The notes under the pieces were generated by a model that worked only from the letters and a program-made list of their open reading frames with translations, made no database searches and was not told where the DNA came from. DNA of 64,000 nucleotides from Roseovarius pelagicus (lineage in GTDB: Bacteria > Pseudomonadota > Alphaproteobacteria > Rhodobacterales > Rhodobacteraceae): NCBI RefSeq assembly GCF_025639885.1, contig NZ_CP106737.1:62001-126000 (forward strand). Reading direction: 5' to 3'. A program made the position numbers and the translations under genes. Below, piece after piece: positions 9,526 through 17,451 of this stretch; positions within the stretch are counted from its first letter, which is position 1, and each line of letters opens with the position of its first letter.

Positions 9526-9560
9526 GTTATGTCCAATAAGTTTGCCTTATCGGACATAAC
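9526..9560. repeat. loxP-like inverted repeat in front of the recombinase gene
   Basis: GTTATGTCCAATAAG (9526-9540), 5-bp spacer TTTGC, then CTTATCGGACATAAC (9546-9560). The 15-bp arms match at 14 of 15 positions. The 35-bp layout resembles a tyrosine-recombinase core site and lies 5 bp before the recombinase ATG. It could equally be an operator controlling the divergent recombinase and DUF1403 genes. Confidence 0.7.
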
Positions 9561-9565
9561 AAATT

Positions 9566-10675
9566 ATGCTCGGCAATATGTCGAAGAACAGCAAGAAACC
9601 GCGCTCAAAGGCTCGAAATGGCTTTTCCATCAACGAAGACAACGAGGGAGACACTGCATCCGGCGAAGCTCTGAAACTCCCCTCCTATATCGTAGGAACA
9701 GGCGCCCTTGATCGGCTGGTGGACGCGGCGCGCGACTATGCGCGCGCCGCGGCTTCTGACAACACGCTGAAAGCCTATGCCACTGACTGGAAGCACTACA
9801 CCCGCTGGTGCAGGCTGAAAGGTACGGATGCCCTGCCTCCGTCGCCGGAGATGATCGGCCTCTACCTGACCGACCTCGCCAGCCCGACTGGCCCCTCCCC
9901 TGCCCTGACCGTCAACACGATTAACCGCCGCCTCTCTGGCCTTGCCTGGAACTATGCACAGCGCGGGTTCTCACTTGACCGTAAGAACCGCCACATCGCC
10001 ACGGTGCTCGCCGGGATCAAACGCAGACATGCCCGCCCGCCGTTGCAGAAGGAAGCGATCCTAGCCGAGGACATCCTCGCGATGGTCGCTACCCTGCCCC
10101 ACGACCTGCGTGGCCTGCGGGATCGGGCGATCCTGCTCTTGGGCTACGCCGGCGGGCTGCGGCGCTCGGAGATTGTCAGCCTCGATGTTCAAAAGGATGA
10201 CACGCCTGACAGCGGCGGCTGGATCGAGATCCTCGAGAAAGGCGCCCTTCTTACCCTGAATGCCAAGACCGGCTGGCGCGAGGTCGAGATTGGCCGTGGG
10301 TCGAGCGACCAGACCTGCCCTGTTCATGCACTGAAGCAGTGGCTGCACTTCGGCAGGATCGACTTCGGACCAGTGTTCACGCGCACCTCGCGGGATGGCA
10401 AGAAGGCGATGGAAAGGCGTCTGAGCGACAAGCATGTTGCACGACTAATCAAGCAGACCGTGCTGGCCGCTGGTATCCGCGCCGACCTGCCAGAAAAGGA
10501 TCGGCTCGCGCTGTTCTCCGGCCATTCTTTACGCGCTGGCCTAGCCAGTGGCGCTGAGGTCGATGAACGCTACATCCAGAAGCAACTCGGCCATGCCAGC
10601 GCCGAGATGACCCGGCGCTATCAACGCCGCCGGGACCGGTTCCGGGTGAATTTGACCAAGGCCGCAGGGCTATAA
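9566..10675 (+). CDS. Tyrosine recombinase / site-specific integrase
   Basis: Cuts and rejoins DNA at specific sites. The 369 residues have an N-terminal SAM-like core-binding domain (DNTLKAYATDWKHYTRWC; TVNTINRRLSGLAWNYAQRG) and a C-terminal catalytic domain. First Arg lies in YAGGLRRSEIVSLD, His-x-x-Arg in SGHSLRAGLASGA, and the second His and nucleophilic Tyr in LGHASAEMTRRYQRR. All catalytic residues are present. Second in-frame ATG is at 9578. Directly upstream lies a perfectly spaced inverted repeat that may be its own recombination site. No integrated-element ends were recognised around it, so a replicon-dimer resolution role is as likely as element integration. Confidence 0.92.
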   Translation: MLGNMSKNSKKPRSKARNGFSINEDNEGDTASGEALKLPSYIVGTGALDRLVDAARDYARAAASDNTLKAYATDWKHYTRWCRLKGTDALPPSPEMIGLYLTDLASPTGPSPALTVNTINRRLSGLAWNYAQRGFSLDRKNRHIATVLAGIKRRHARPPLQKEAILAEDILAMVATLPHDLRGLRDRAILLLGYAGGLRRSEIVSLDVQKDDTPDSGGWIEILEKGALLTLNAKTGWREVEIGRGSSDQTCPVHALKQWLHFGRIDFGPVFTRTSRDGKKAMERRLSDKHVARLIKQTVLAAGIRADLPEKDRLALFSGHSLRAGLASGAEVDERYIQKQLGHASAEMTRRYQRRRDRFRVNLTKAAGL

Positions 10676-10679
10676 CACG

Positions 10680-11003
10680 TCATTCCTGAGGGCCGTCAGC
10701 CTCCATCAGATAGGCTCTCAGGTCCTGCCGAGCATGCAATATGCGGATGATCTCAACCCGTTGCCCCGTGATTTGATAGACCGCCAGATGCTTGCCACTG
10801 GAATGGATGCGCACAGGCGGCGAGAACTCAGTCCGCTCGCGCGCCATCTCCGGAAATTCGGCCAGCAAGCCGAAAAGTGCAAACAGACCATCCGTATAAC
10901 GATCCGCCTGATCTATGCCCAAAGTATCTGAACCGTATATCCAGATGTCGGACAGATCAGTCTCAGCGGCAGGCCGAACGGTCCACCCTCTATCTGCGGG
11001 CAT
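10680..11003 (-). CDS. RelE/ParE-family toxin
   Basis: Toxin half of a type II toxin-antitoxin pair; ParE members poison DNA gyrase and RelE members cut mRNA. The 107 residues follow the ParE pattern: RPAAETDLSDIWIYGSDT, ARERTEFSPPVRIHSSGKHLAVYQI and IIRILHARQDLR near the end. The start overlaps the end of the upstream antitoxin gene by 14 bp, a normal coupling for such pairs. It converges on the tyrosine recombinase gene with only 4 bp between. Confidence 0.88.
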   Translation of the reverse strand: MPADRGWTVRPAAETDLSDIWIYGSDTLGIDQADRYTDGLFALFGLLAEFPEMARERTEFSPPVRIHSSGKHLAVYQITGQRVEIIRILHARQDLRAYLMEADGPQE

Positions 11004-11235
11004 ATTTGGAACGCATTACGGATTTGAAGGCTTGCTGATCAAGCCGCTTCGCTGGTCCGCTGGCAAGGCCGCGGTCAATTTCCGCTTGCAGTTCCGAGAT
11101 GGCTTCTTGCCGAGCACGGTCGCGTCTTATCAGGTCGCGCACATAGTCGCTGGAATTGGCATACCGACCAGCCTTGGTCTGATCTTCAACCCAGCTCTTC
11201 ATCGGGTCGGGTAAAGATATGTTCATGGTTCCCAT
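10990..11235 (-). CDS. ParD-family antitoxin
   Basis: Antitoxin for the adjacent ParE-like toxin. It begins MGTMNISLPDPMKSWVEDQ, has the ribbon-helix-helix core (YANSSDYVRDLIRRDRARQ) and ends with an acidic/basic tail that would bind toxin. The start is set at ATG 11235 because an AAGGAG ribosome-binding site lies 7 bases upstream; this gives 81 residues. Antitoxins of this type usually repress their own promoter, which would lie at 11236-11350 and be shared with the divergent resolvase. Confidence 0.9.
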   Translation of the reverse strand: MGTMNISLPDPMKSWVEDQTKAGRYANSSDYVRDLIRRDRARQEAISELQAEIDRGLASGPAKRLDQQAFKSVMRSKYARR

Positions 11236-11356
11236 CTGCGGTCTCCTTTGCAAAAGAGGCTATGGCAAAGTTTGCCACACGGCAAGGGTCGCTTACCCAA
11301 TCAGCGCCAAAGGGTCGTTTATTAGTGATATCTTAAATTGCAAACGGCCCGTTTTC

Positions 11357-12250
11357 ATGTCCCTCATAGGCTATGCTCGCGTATCGACGGAGGATCAGAC
11401 CCCCCTGCCCCAGTCTGAGGCCCTTCAATCTGCTGGCTGCGCCGAAATCTTCGAAGAACACGCCTCAGGCGGCAATCGCGCTCGTCCGGTGCTTGCGCGG
11501 GTGCTCGAACGTGTCCAGAGCGGCGACACGCTGGTTGTCGTACGGATCGACCGGCTTGCGCGATCTTTGTCGCACCTTCTCGAGGTGATTGAGCGCTTGG
11601 AGGCCAAGGGTGCCTTCTTCCGCTCGATCCAGGACCCGATCGACACCGGATCCCCGCAAGGCAAGTTCACGCTGCAGGTGTTGGGCGCCGCGGCCGAGTT
11701 CGAGCGGGCGTTGATCCGCGAACGTACCAAGGCGGGGCTGGCGAGTGCCCGTGCTAAGGGCCGGGTCAGCGGAAACCCGGGCCTACGCGCCCGCGATCCA
11801 GCGGCGCTCCGCAAGGTGCGGCTCGCGCGGCAAGACGGCTACATGGAGCGGCTGAACGAGACGGCTCAAGACTGGGTGCCCCAAGTGCGCCGGTTGCGCC
11901 CCGACTTGGCCTGGGAAGACGTTGTGCGCATCATCAACGGCCCCCTGCCCGAGGCGCGTCGCTGGACCCAAAGCCGTCTCTTGCGCGCTGTGAAGGCCTA
12001 TGTCCGCGACGGCTTCCTGCCTACCGAGGTGCTGGCCCGCGCCGGGCGCCGCGAAACGGACGATCGTCTGCCCGCCATTATTGCTGGCATCAAGGGCGCA
12101 GATCCCGACATCACGCTTCAAGCGATCTGTGAACGGCTGGAATCTATGCGCGAACGCACCCCGCGCGGACGCGCCAGCTGGCAGCCGTCGTCCGTAAGGA
12201 TGCTGCTGGAACGCGCAGAGAAGTTGGGCTTGCTGAAGCCCGCGCAATAA
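11357..12250 (+). CDS. Serine recombinase / resolvase
   Basis: Site-specific resolvase/invertase. The N-terminal catalytic domain starts SLIGYARVSTEDQ, with the nucleophilic Ser in ARVST and arginines in VVRIDRLARS. It continues with the conserved QGKFTLQVLGAAAEFERALIRERT and a SARAKGR linker. The C-terminal part (residues about 150-298) is longer than in classical 185-residue resolvases, as in plasmid-borne recombinase family proteins. ATG 11357 is chosen because the catalytic domain begins there. A cognate res site is expected in the 120 bp upstream, but I could not define subsites. Confidence 0.88.
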   Translation: MSLIGYARVSTEDQTPLPQSEALQSAGCAEIFEEHASGGNRARPVLARVLERVQSGDTLVVVRIDRLARSLSHLLEVIERLEAKGAFFRSIQDPIDTGSPQGKFTLQVLGAAAEFERALIRERTKAGLASARAKGRVSGNPGLRARDPAALRKVRLARQDGYMERLNETAQDWVPQVRRLRPDLAWEDVVRIINGPLPEARRWTQSRLLRAVKAYVRDGFLPTEVLARAGRRETDDRLPAIIAGIKGADPDITLQAICERLESMRERTPRGRASWQPSSVRMLLERAEKLGLLKPAQ

Positions 12251-12311
12251 ACACGACCTTGCAAATCTTCCAACTTATGGAACCATTGCAAGATTGCAGC
12301 CCATTTTCTGG

Positions 12312-12707
12312 TCAGGTGAATGGATTCATGACGCGCAACTGATCTTCGACCAGCAATCCGTCGTGCATATCTTCGCTCCACAAAGTCGTGCATCCAGCAA
12401 TAAGAGCGGCCGACACAATCATCGCGTCATAGACCGAAAGCTGATATTTTTCTGCCAGAGCTCGGCCCACAAGATGGGTTTGCACAGACAGGTCCTCGAC
12501 TGGACACAAGGATTGGACCCCTGCTAGAAAGGCGCCGGTCTCCTCCCAACTGAGACCGGCTTTCCTCCGGCAATTGACCATCGCTTCGTTCAGGACCTGC
12601 ACACTGATCCGCGGCCCCTGCCCCAGGATGTCTTCCGCCCGATCCGCCTTTGGGCCGTCGTCAAGAAGGTAAAGGACGACATTTGTATCCGCGAATTCAG
12701 CGCTCAT
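12312..12707 (-). CDS. PIN-domain toxin, VapC-like
   Basis: Predicted ribonuclease toxin. The PIN fold is recognised by acidic residues at the expected places: Asp in FADTNVVLYLLDD (residue 7), Glu in QVLNEAMVNCRR, Asp in YQLSVYDAMIVSAAL, and Asp in LWSEDMHDG. These would hold the metal ions. Length 131 is typical. It overlaps the upstream antitoxin gene by 11 bp, indicating an operon. Confidence 0.9.
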   Translation of the reverse strand: MSAEFADTNVVLYLLDDGPKADRAEDILGQGPRISVQVLNEAMVNCRRKAGLSWEETGAFLAGVQSLCPVEDLSVQTHLVGRALAEKYQLSVYDAMIVSAALIAGCTTLWSEDMHDGLLVEDQLRVMNPFT

Positions 12708-12924
12708 GCGCAGCGTCGCGGCTCAGGCGTGCGTCCTTGGATAGCTGTCCGCGAAACCGTCTTAGCCCTTGCAGGACTTCATCGGCGCGAGGTTGGCGCT
12801 TGACCAGAATGGTTCTATCGTCCTTTACCAGGTCGATCTGATCGCCTTCCTTTAGGCCGAGTTCCCGCACAAGATCCGCGGGTAGCCGGACTGCAAGGGA
12901 GTTTCCCCATTTGGCAACTTGCAT
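12697..12924 (-). CDS. AbrB/MazE-type antitoxin, VapB-like
   Basis: DNA-binding antitoxin for the PIN toxin. The first 45 residues form a SpoVT/AbrB swapped-hairpin domain (VAKWGNSLAVRLPADLVREL; GDQIDLV), and the C-terminal 30 residues are the probable toxin-binding tail. An AGAGGA ribosome-binding site precedes the ATG. Two copies of GATGTTT in the same orientation lie upstream on the minus strand (about 12947-12980) and could be part of an autoregulatory operator. Confidence 0.88.
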   Translation of the reverse strand: MQVAKWGNSLAVRLPADLVRELGLKEGDQIDLVKDDRTILVKRQPRADEVLQGLRRFRGQLSKDARLSRDAAHER

Positions 12925-13615
12925 CTCGTCCTCTCAGGTGTGGATAAACATCCGAGTATGTATATCTAAAAACATCAAAAGGCAAGCTTTGGGTCGTTCA
13001 AAGAACTCCCCTCATGTTCGTTGGGGCAACGCAGGTTCTGCCCGTTAGGTACTGTTCTATGGCGCATCAAACTTCGTCCATGAGTCGGCTTCCGCTACTT
13101 GGCATGATCTCCGGTTGAATGGCAGTCATTCGTGGACGACGACCTTCGCCCTCGACGTGGCCGGGTCGCATTAGTCACGTGTCTCTGAAGTCGTCGGTTC
13201 CTAATCAGTTGTCGTTGACTCCCCCTCCCTGCCCCGCAGCGCTCCGTGTCCTGCGTGGCTGATATTCAGTCAGCTACCTGGCTGCTGCGCATCGAGACGC
13301 AACCAATGAACGATTAGGGCGACGACAGAGGGTGGAGAGATCGGTGTTACCACGGTCGGCGGGCTGCACTTCGACGTTTATCTCTAGGAACAATGCGAGG
13401 TTTGAAAGGCGTGAGGGCGGATAGGAAAAGGTACAATGCTCGTTGTCACCACGTTTACAGCTGTAAACTCGACCTAGATTGCGTTCGTCGATATAGTTTC
13501 ATGGCGCATGTTTAGACACTAAATAGAGGAAAAATCTTGACTTAGCCGCGTGAATCGCTGCTTTTATCCTCAAGTGGCGTGAAAAAGGCCACATTTTGGA
13601 AATTGAGGCAACCAG
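12925..13615. other. Long intergenic region upstream of repABC
   Basis: About 690 bp without a convincing gene. It contains the perfect 16-bp parS-like palindrome (13453-13468) and must hold the repABC promoter. Upstream regulatory and partition elements are normal for this replicon type. No small ORF with a good ribosome-binding site was found. Confidence 0.55.
13453..13468. promoter_or_regulatory. parS-like partition site
   Basis: Perfect 16-bp palindrome GTTTACAGCTGTAAAC, fitting the GTTNNNNGCNNNNAAC form of repABC partition sites that RepB binds. It lies 148 bp before repA. A near-copy occurs inside repB. Confidence 0.82.
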
Positions 13616-14800
13616 ATGATTCCCGTGACACCATTGGCAAATGAGCGCCCATCGGCACTTGCGACCGAGATATCCGAACGGCTCAACGCCGCCATCAGGG
13701 AGCACCTACTCTCTGCTTTTGCCCCAGACAATTCGAAAACGCTACGTTCTTTTTCGGCCCCAGAGACTGCTGAACTCTTGGGTGTGTCCGGGCAATTCAT
13801 GCGAAAGGTCCACGCCGAAGGGACACTTCCAGAGCCCGAAGATATCCGGGGTGGCAGACGCTACTACAGAGCCCAGGAGATTTGGGATGCCCGCGAAATC
13901 CTGGAAAAAACCTCTCGGAAGAAGGGCCGGTATATGCCTCGCCGCTCTGGAGAGGAAAAGCTGCAGATTTGGCAGCTGATGAATTTTAAAGGCGGTTCAA
14001 GTAAAAGTACAACGAGCGTCCACCTCGCTCACTACTTTGCTCTTCGGGGCTATCGGGTCTTAGCATTGGACTTGGATCCGCAGGGGTCGCTTACATCAAT
14101 GTGTGGGATTAGCCCCGAGATCGAGTTTGATGGACTGACCGTTTATGATGCGATCCGCTACGACGATCCGGTCAGCATGGCGGACGTTGTCGTTCAGACA
14201 TACTTTCCCGGGCTCTCGATTGCGCCTTCACGCTTGATGTTGTCGGAATTTGAGACGGAGTCGGCCGTTCATTCGAACCCGGACCAGCCATTCTTTACTC
14301 GCATCCGAAATGCCTTGGCGCAGGTCGAGGATGATTTTGATATTGTCCTCATGGATAGCCCACCACAACTGGGTTTCTTGACCATTGCAGGGATGGCTGC
14401 CGCCAGCTCCCTGATCGTTCCTCTAACTCCATCGATGTTGGATGTTTCTTCAACAGCTCAGTTTCTCGAGCTGGCTGGAGCTTACATGGGTGTGATCGAA
14501 GATGCTGGCGCATCTCTGCAGTATGATTTCTTTAAGTTTCTCATCACCCGAGACGAACCAACGGACGTACCTTCTCAGCAGTTGACCTCTTTCATGCGGG
14601 CTCTGTTTCAAGACCGGGTCATGTCGGCAACTGCTTTGAAGAGCACAGCAATCAGTGATGCCACGATGCTCAAGCAGTCGATTTATGAAGTGGTGCGTTC
14701 GGAGATGACACGCGCCACATATGATCGGGCCAAGGGCTCGATGGATGCGGTTGGGCTCGAAGTGGAAACGATGATCCATCAATCTTGGGGGCGTAAGTAA
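13616..14800 (+). CDS. repA: Plasmid partition ATPase RepA (ParA type)
   Basis: Partition motor and autorepressor of the repABC replicon. The 394 residues begin with an N-terminal helix-turn-helix region (TAELLGVSGQFMRKVHAEG) used in autorepression. The deviant Walker A motif is NFKGGSSKSTTSVHLA (about residue 124), followed by LALDLDPQGSL and a Walker B-like IVLMDSPPQLG. The ParA-type C-terminal domain is complete. The gene ends with TAATG, overlapping repB by one base. Length and domain order are typical of RepA rather than chromosomal ParA. Confidence 0.96.
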   Translation: MIPVTPLANERPSALATEISERLNAAIREHLLSAFAPDNSKTLRSFSAPETAELLGVSGQFMRKVHAEGTLPEPEDIRGGRRYYRAQEIWDAREILEKTSRKKGRYMPRRSGEEKLQIWQLMNFKGGSSKSTTSVHLAHYFALRGYRVLALDLDPQGSLTSMCGISPEIEFDGLTVYDAIRYDDPVSMADVVVQTYFPGLSIAPSRLMLSEFETESAVHSNPDQPFFTRIRNALAQVEDDFDIVLMDSPPQLGFLTIAGMAAASSLIVPLTPSMLDVSSTAQFLELAGAYMGVIEDAGASLQYDFFKFLITRDEPTDVPSQQLTSFMRALFQDRVMSATALKSTAISDATMLKQSIYEVVRSEMTRATYDRAKGSMDAVGLEVETMIHQSWGRK

Positions 14801-15771
14801 TGGCTAGGAAATCTCTTCGCGAAATGTCGGGAATTGCCAACACAATCGCCCGTTCCGGCGGATCACAGCCAGAGAGACCGCCAAAAGCCAGCGCTCCGGC
14901 TTTGGGGGCTCTTCAAGGCTCTTTGGCATCTATTCGTGAGATTGATCCCAATCTGATCGACGATTGGGGGCCAATAGACCGGCTTGAGGAATTTACAGCT
15001 GTAAACGTCGAAGACGACGACGAGAGCTTCGAACGACTGAAGAGCAGCATTCGCGAAGGCGGGCAGCAAGTGCCTATTCTCGTTCGGCGGTCAAAAGCCG
15101 CTGAAGGGCGCTTTGAGGCAATCTACGGGAGGCGCCGTCTAAAGGCCTGCCGCGAACTCGGCATAAAGGTTCGTGCAAACGTCCAAGACATTGATGATGC
15201 GACGGCCTTGCTGGCGAAAGGATTGGAAAATGCAGCGCGCCGCAACCTGTCTTTCTACGAGAAGGCAAGGTTCGCCGAGGCCATCCAAAATGCCGGCCAC
15301 GATGGAGCAACTGTTCGGCAGGTTCTAAACCTGTCGGCGTCAGGTCAGTCACACCTTACGAAGGTGACGCAGAATGTCCCAGTCAAGATCGGTGACCTCA
15401 TTGGCGCGGCACCAAAGTCCGGCCGCCCGAGGTGGACGGAGTTGGCCGAGCTCTTTCTCGCCAGGAAGCTCACTGAACGTACGGCACTCGATATCCTAGC
15501 TAAGATCAGGGCAACATCGAATTCAGACGAGCGCCTTGAATTGCTCATTAAGGAAGCGACTAAGCGCGGCGCGAAGAACTCGCGCGAAACTCGGGAGATC
15601 ACGCCCATAGAGGGAGTGACGATCAAAGCTGGTCGCGCAATACTGTCACTTTCGGTGAAGAAGTCTGGCGCAAACGCTGAGTTTGCAACCTGGCTTGAGA
15701 GCAATCTCGCGGAAATAATCAAGCAATCCTATGCTGAATTTACAGATGCAAATTCAGTGGATGACGACTGA
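14800..15771 (+). CDS. repB: Plasmid partition protein RepB (ParB type)
   Basis: Binds parS and works with RepA. The ParB nucleotide-binding box is visible as VPILVRRSKAAEGRFEAIYGRRRL, followed by KGLENAARRNLSFYEKARFA and a helix-turn-helix region (GATVRQVLNLSASGQSHLTKV). Length 323 residues is normal. A near-perfect copy of the parS palindrome lies within the coding sequence at 14991-15006, and an imperfect palindrome overlaps its last codons (15734-15757). The start overlaps the repA stop, so expression is coupled. Confidence 0.95.
   Translation: MARKSLREMSGIANTIARSGGSQPERPPKASAPALGALQGSLASIREIDPNLIDDWGPIDRLEEFTAVNVEDDDESFERLKSSIREGGQQVPILVRRSKAAEGRFEAIYGRRRLKACRELGIKVRANVQDIDDATALLAKGLENAARRNLSFYEKARFAEAIQNAGHDGATVRQVLNLSASGQSHLTKVTQNVPVKIGDLIGAAPKSGRPRWTELAELFLARKLTERTALDILAKIRATSNSDERLELLIKEATKRGAKNSRETREITPIEGVTIKAGRAILSLSVKKSGANAEFATWLESNLAEIIKQSYAEFTDANSVDDD
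14991..15006. promoter_or_regulatory. Second parS-like site, inside repB
   Basis: ATTTACAGCTGTAAAC differs from the upstream 13453 site by one outer base and keeps the inner 14-bp palindrome. Its position in the repB coding sequence is unusual but compatible with RepB binding. Confidence 0.65.
15734..15757. repeat. Imperfect palindrome at the repB 3' end
   Basis: CTGAATTT and AAATTCAG form 8-bp arms around ACAGATGC. The centre resembles a degenerate parS (ATTTACAGATGCAAAT). It could be a weak RepB site or only an mRNA hairpin near the repB stop. Confidence 0.4.
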
Positions 15772-15799
15772 GGACGAGCAGAAAGGAGGAACGGCAAAC

Positions 15800-15848
15800 A
15801 AAGAAAACCCCCGAAACCGGAGCTTCGAGGGCTGCTGCGCAGAGCGCA
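15800..15848 (-). ncRNA. Counter-transcribed RNA (ctRNA) of the repABC replicon
   Basis: Small antisense RNA that limits repC expression and sets incompatibility. On the minus strand, a promoter TTGGCT (15878-15883) with a 17-bp spacer to TAATCT (15855-15860) would start RNA near 15848. An intrinsic terminator follows: the 8-bp stem 15808-15815 with 15824-15831 (one G-U pair) and a U-rich tail at 15800-15807. The predicted RNA is about 50 nt in the repB-repC gap, exactly where repABC ctRNAs lie. Ends are estimated. Confidence 0.78.
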
Positions 15849-15945
15849 ATTCTTAGATTAGACACCTAGAATCTAGCAGCCAACGAATCACCACACAAGA
15901 GAAAACGCTTCTGAGCGAATGGGATTTCTTTGCCGCTGACATAAA

Positions 15946-17307
15946 ATGACAAAATTGAATGATGCTCCGCATGGAGCGACTGGGACAGTCATGCCTCAGA
16001 ACGGTGGAGGTGTGTCCAATATCAACCAACCCTCGGGGTGGCGCAAAGCGACGGCAGGACTCGCGGTCGCTGAACGACACGCACAAGCTGGTGAAAGAGC
16101 AGCCGTGCCCAAGACACAGGCCTTTGTCGCTGTGAAACGCGTTGGTGCGCATATAGGCCTCAAGGCTGGCGACATGCTGCTTCTCGACACGCTCGGGGCC
16201 TTCACACAGGCTCAGGACTGGGAAGAAGGGCAGCGCCCGATCGTCTGGGCATCCAACTCTTATCTGATGGAGCAAACAGGCTTCTCGCTCTCGGCGCTCA
16301 AGCGCCATGCCCGGCGCCTGGCCGAGATCGGCGTGATTGCCTTCAAGGACAGCCCTAATGGCAAGCGGTGGGGCCACAGGGACGCTGACGGCCGTATCAT
16401 CGAGGCCTATGGCTTTGATTTATCGCCGCTATCGGCTCGCGCCGAAGAGTTTGAGCAGCTACGTGCTGAACTGCAGGCTGAACGTGAACTCTGCCAGCGC
16501 CTGAAGCGCCAGATCACAGTTGCGCGCCGAATGATCCGCGCGAGGATCGAAGCGGCCCTCAGCGGTGCTCTGAGAGGCCCTTGGACACAGATCTCACGCC
16601 TCTTTGAGGATCTTCTGGACCGCCTGCCACGCCGGAACACGGCCTCTGAGACGCTTGCGCGGCTTCTGGCATGGTTCAGGGAGCTTCAGGAGCGTGTTGA
16701 GACGAACTATCTCAAAGCAATTCGAGCGGATGAGGTTGTGGAAAACGCCGCTGAAGCCACCGAACAAGTCAGTGAAAAGACTCAAGAAGTGAACCCCAGG
16801 GAGGTCATTTCTGAACCTCATATACTAATTACAAATCAACTTAATTCTGTAACCTGTAATCGCTCAAAAAATGAGCAAGCGGCAGCCATGGTGCCAAATG
16901 CCCCACCGGAAGAGAAGGTCGATAGGGAGCTGGAAGACTGGGTGGTTGAAACACGTAAGAAACGTGGTGCAGCGCTTGATTTGCCAACTGTGATGCAGGC
17001 TTGTCCTGAATTCGCGTCCTGGGCACGCAATATGGGCGGGTATCTGAAGGATTGGGGCGATCTTCATCGCGTTGTCGGGCAGCTCAGGCCGATGATCGGC
17101 GTCTCAGAGCACGCTTGGAACCTCGCACAGGACCGTCTCGGGCCCCAAGTCGCGACAGCAGCGCTCGTTCTCACGTTTGACAAGCATTGCGCCGGCGAAG
17201 TGGCGTCTCCGGGTGGATATCTGCGGGGTATGATCGAGAAGGCCGGGGCAGGGGAGCTGCATCTCGAGCGCAGTTTCTATGGCCGGTTGAGCGGACAGGC
17301 GGCGTAA
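15946..17307 (+). CDS. repC: Replication initiator RepC
   Basis: Initiates replication of the repABC plasmid and normally contains its own origin. The 453-residue protein has the RepC N-terminal winged-helix region (SNSYLMEQTGFSLSALKRHARRLAEIG) and the family middle part (AYGFDLSPLSARAEEF). The C-terminal domain (CPEFASWARNMGGYLKDWGDL; SPGGYLRGMIEKAGAGELHL) is also recognisable. An AT-rich stretch at about 16815-16865 within the gene is the probable oriV. The gene is somewhat longer than many RepCs but shows no break. Confidence 0.95.
   Translation: MTKLNDAPHGATGTVMPQNGGGVSNINQPSGWRKATAGLAVAERHAQAGERAAVPKTQAFVAVKRVGAHIGLKAGDMLLLDTLGAFTQAQDWEEGQRPIVWASNSYLMEQTGFSLSALKRHARRLAEIGVIAFKDSPNGKRWGHRDADGRIIEAYGFDLSPLSARAEEFEQLRAELQAERELCQRLKRQITVARRMIRARIEAALSGALRGPWTQISRLFEDLLDRLPRRNTASETLARLLAWFRELQERVETNYLKAIRADEVVENAAEATEQVSEKTQEVNPREVISEPHILITNQLNSVTCNRSKNEQAAAMVPNAPPEEKVDRELEDWVVETRKKRGAALDLPTVMQACPEFASWARNMGGYLKDWGDLHRVVGQLRPMIGVSEHAWNLAQDRLGPQVATAALVLTFDKHCAGEVASPGGYLRGMIEKAGAGELHLERSFYGRLSGQAA
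16815..16865. other. Probable oriV, AT-rich stretch inside repC
   Basis: repABC origins lie inside repC in an AT-rich tract. This 50-bp block (ACCTCATATACTAATTACAA and following) is much richer in AT than the rest of the gene. Identification rests on composition and known location of the origin in the family. Confidence 0.5.
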
Positions 17308-17354
17308 TGGGAAGTGAAGCAGTTGTCCTGCGTTTGACCTTCCAGATCTGGTAT

Positions 17355-17435
17355 GCGGAGATTGTCGCCCTTATTCTCCGCGCCTTCTGCGGTGTTTGTT
17401 GTTGTCTTGCGGAGATTGTGCCGTATAATCTCCGC
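17355..17435. promoter_or_regulatory. Two matched operator palindromes and promoter of the Fic gene
   Basis: Two inverted repeats share sequence and spacing. Site 1 is GCGGAGATT (17355-17363), 9-bp spacer, ATTCTCCGC (17373-17381). Site 2 is GCGGAGATT (17409-17417), 9-bp spacer, AATCTCCGC (17427-17435), extended to perfect 12-bp arms 17406-17417 and 17427-17438. Centres are 54 bp apart, about five helical turns. A consensus -10 TATAAT (17424-17429) overlaps site 2, with a possible -35 TTGTCT at 17402. A repressor bound here would block polymerase. Confidence 0.78.
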
Positions 17436-17451
17436 AAGGAATGCGTAAAAT

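Noticed and set aside
9529..9711. Short frame starting inside the loxP-like palindrome
   Set aside because: Overlaps the recombinase N-terminus in another frame; no domain or ribosome-binding site.
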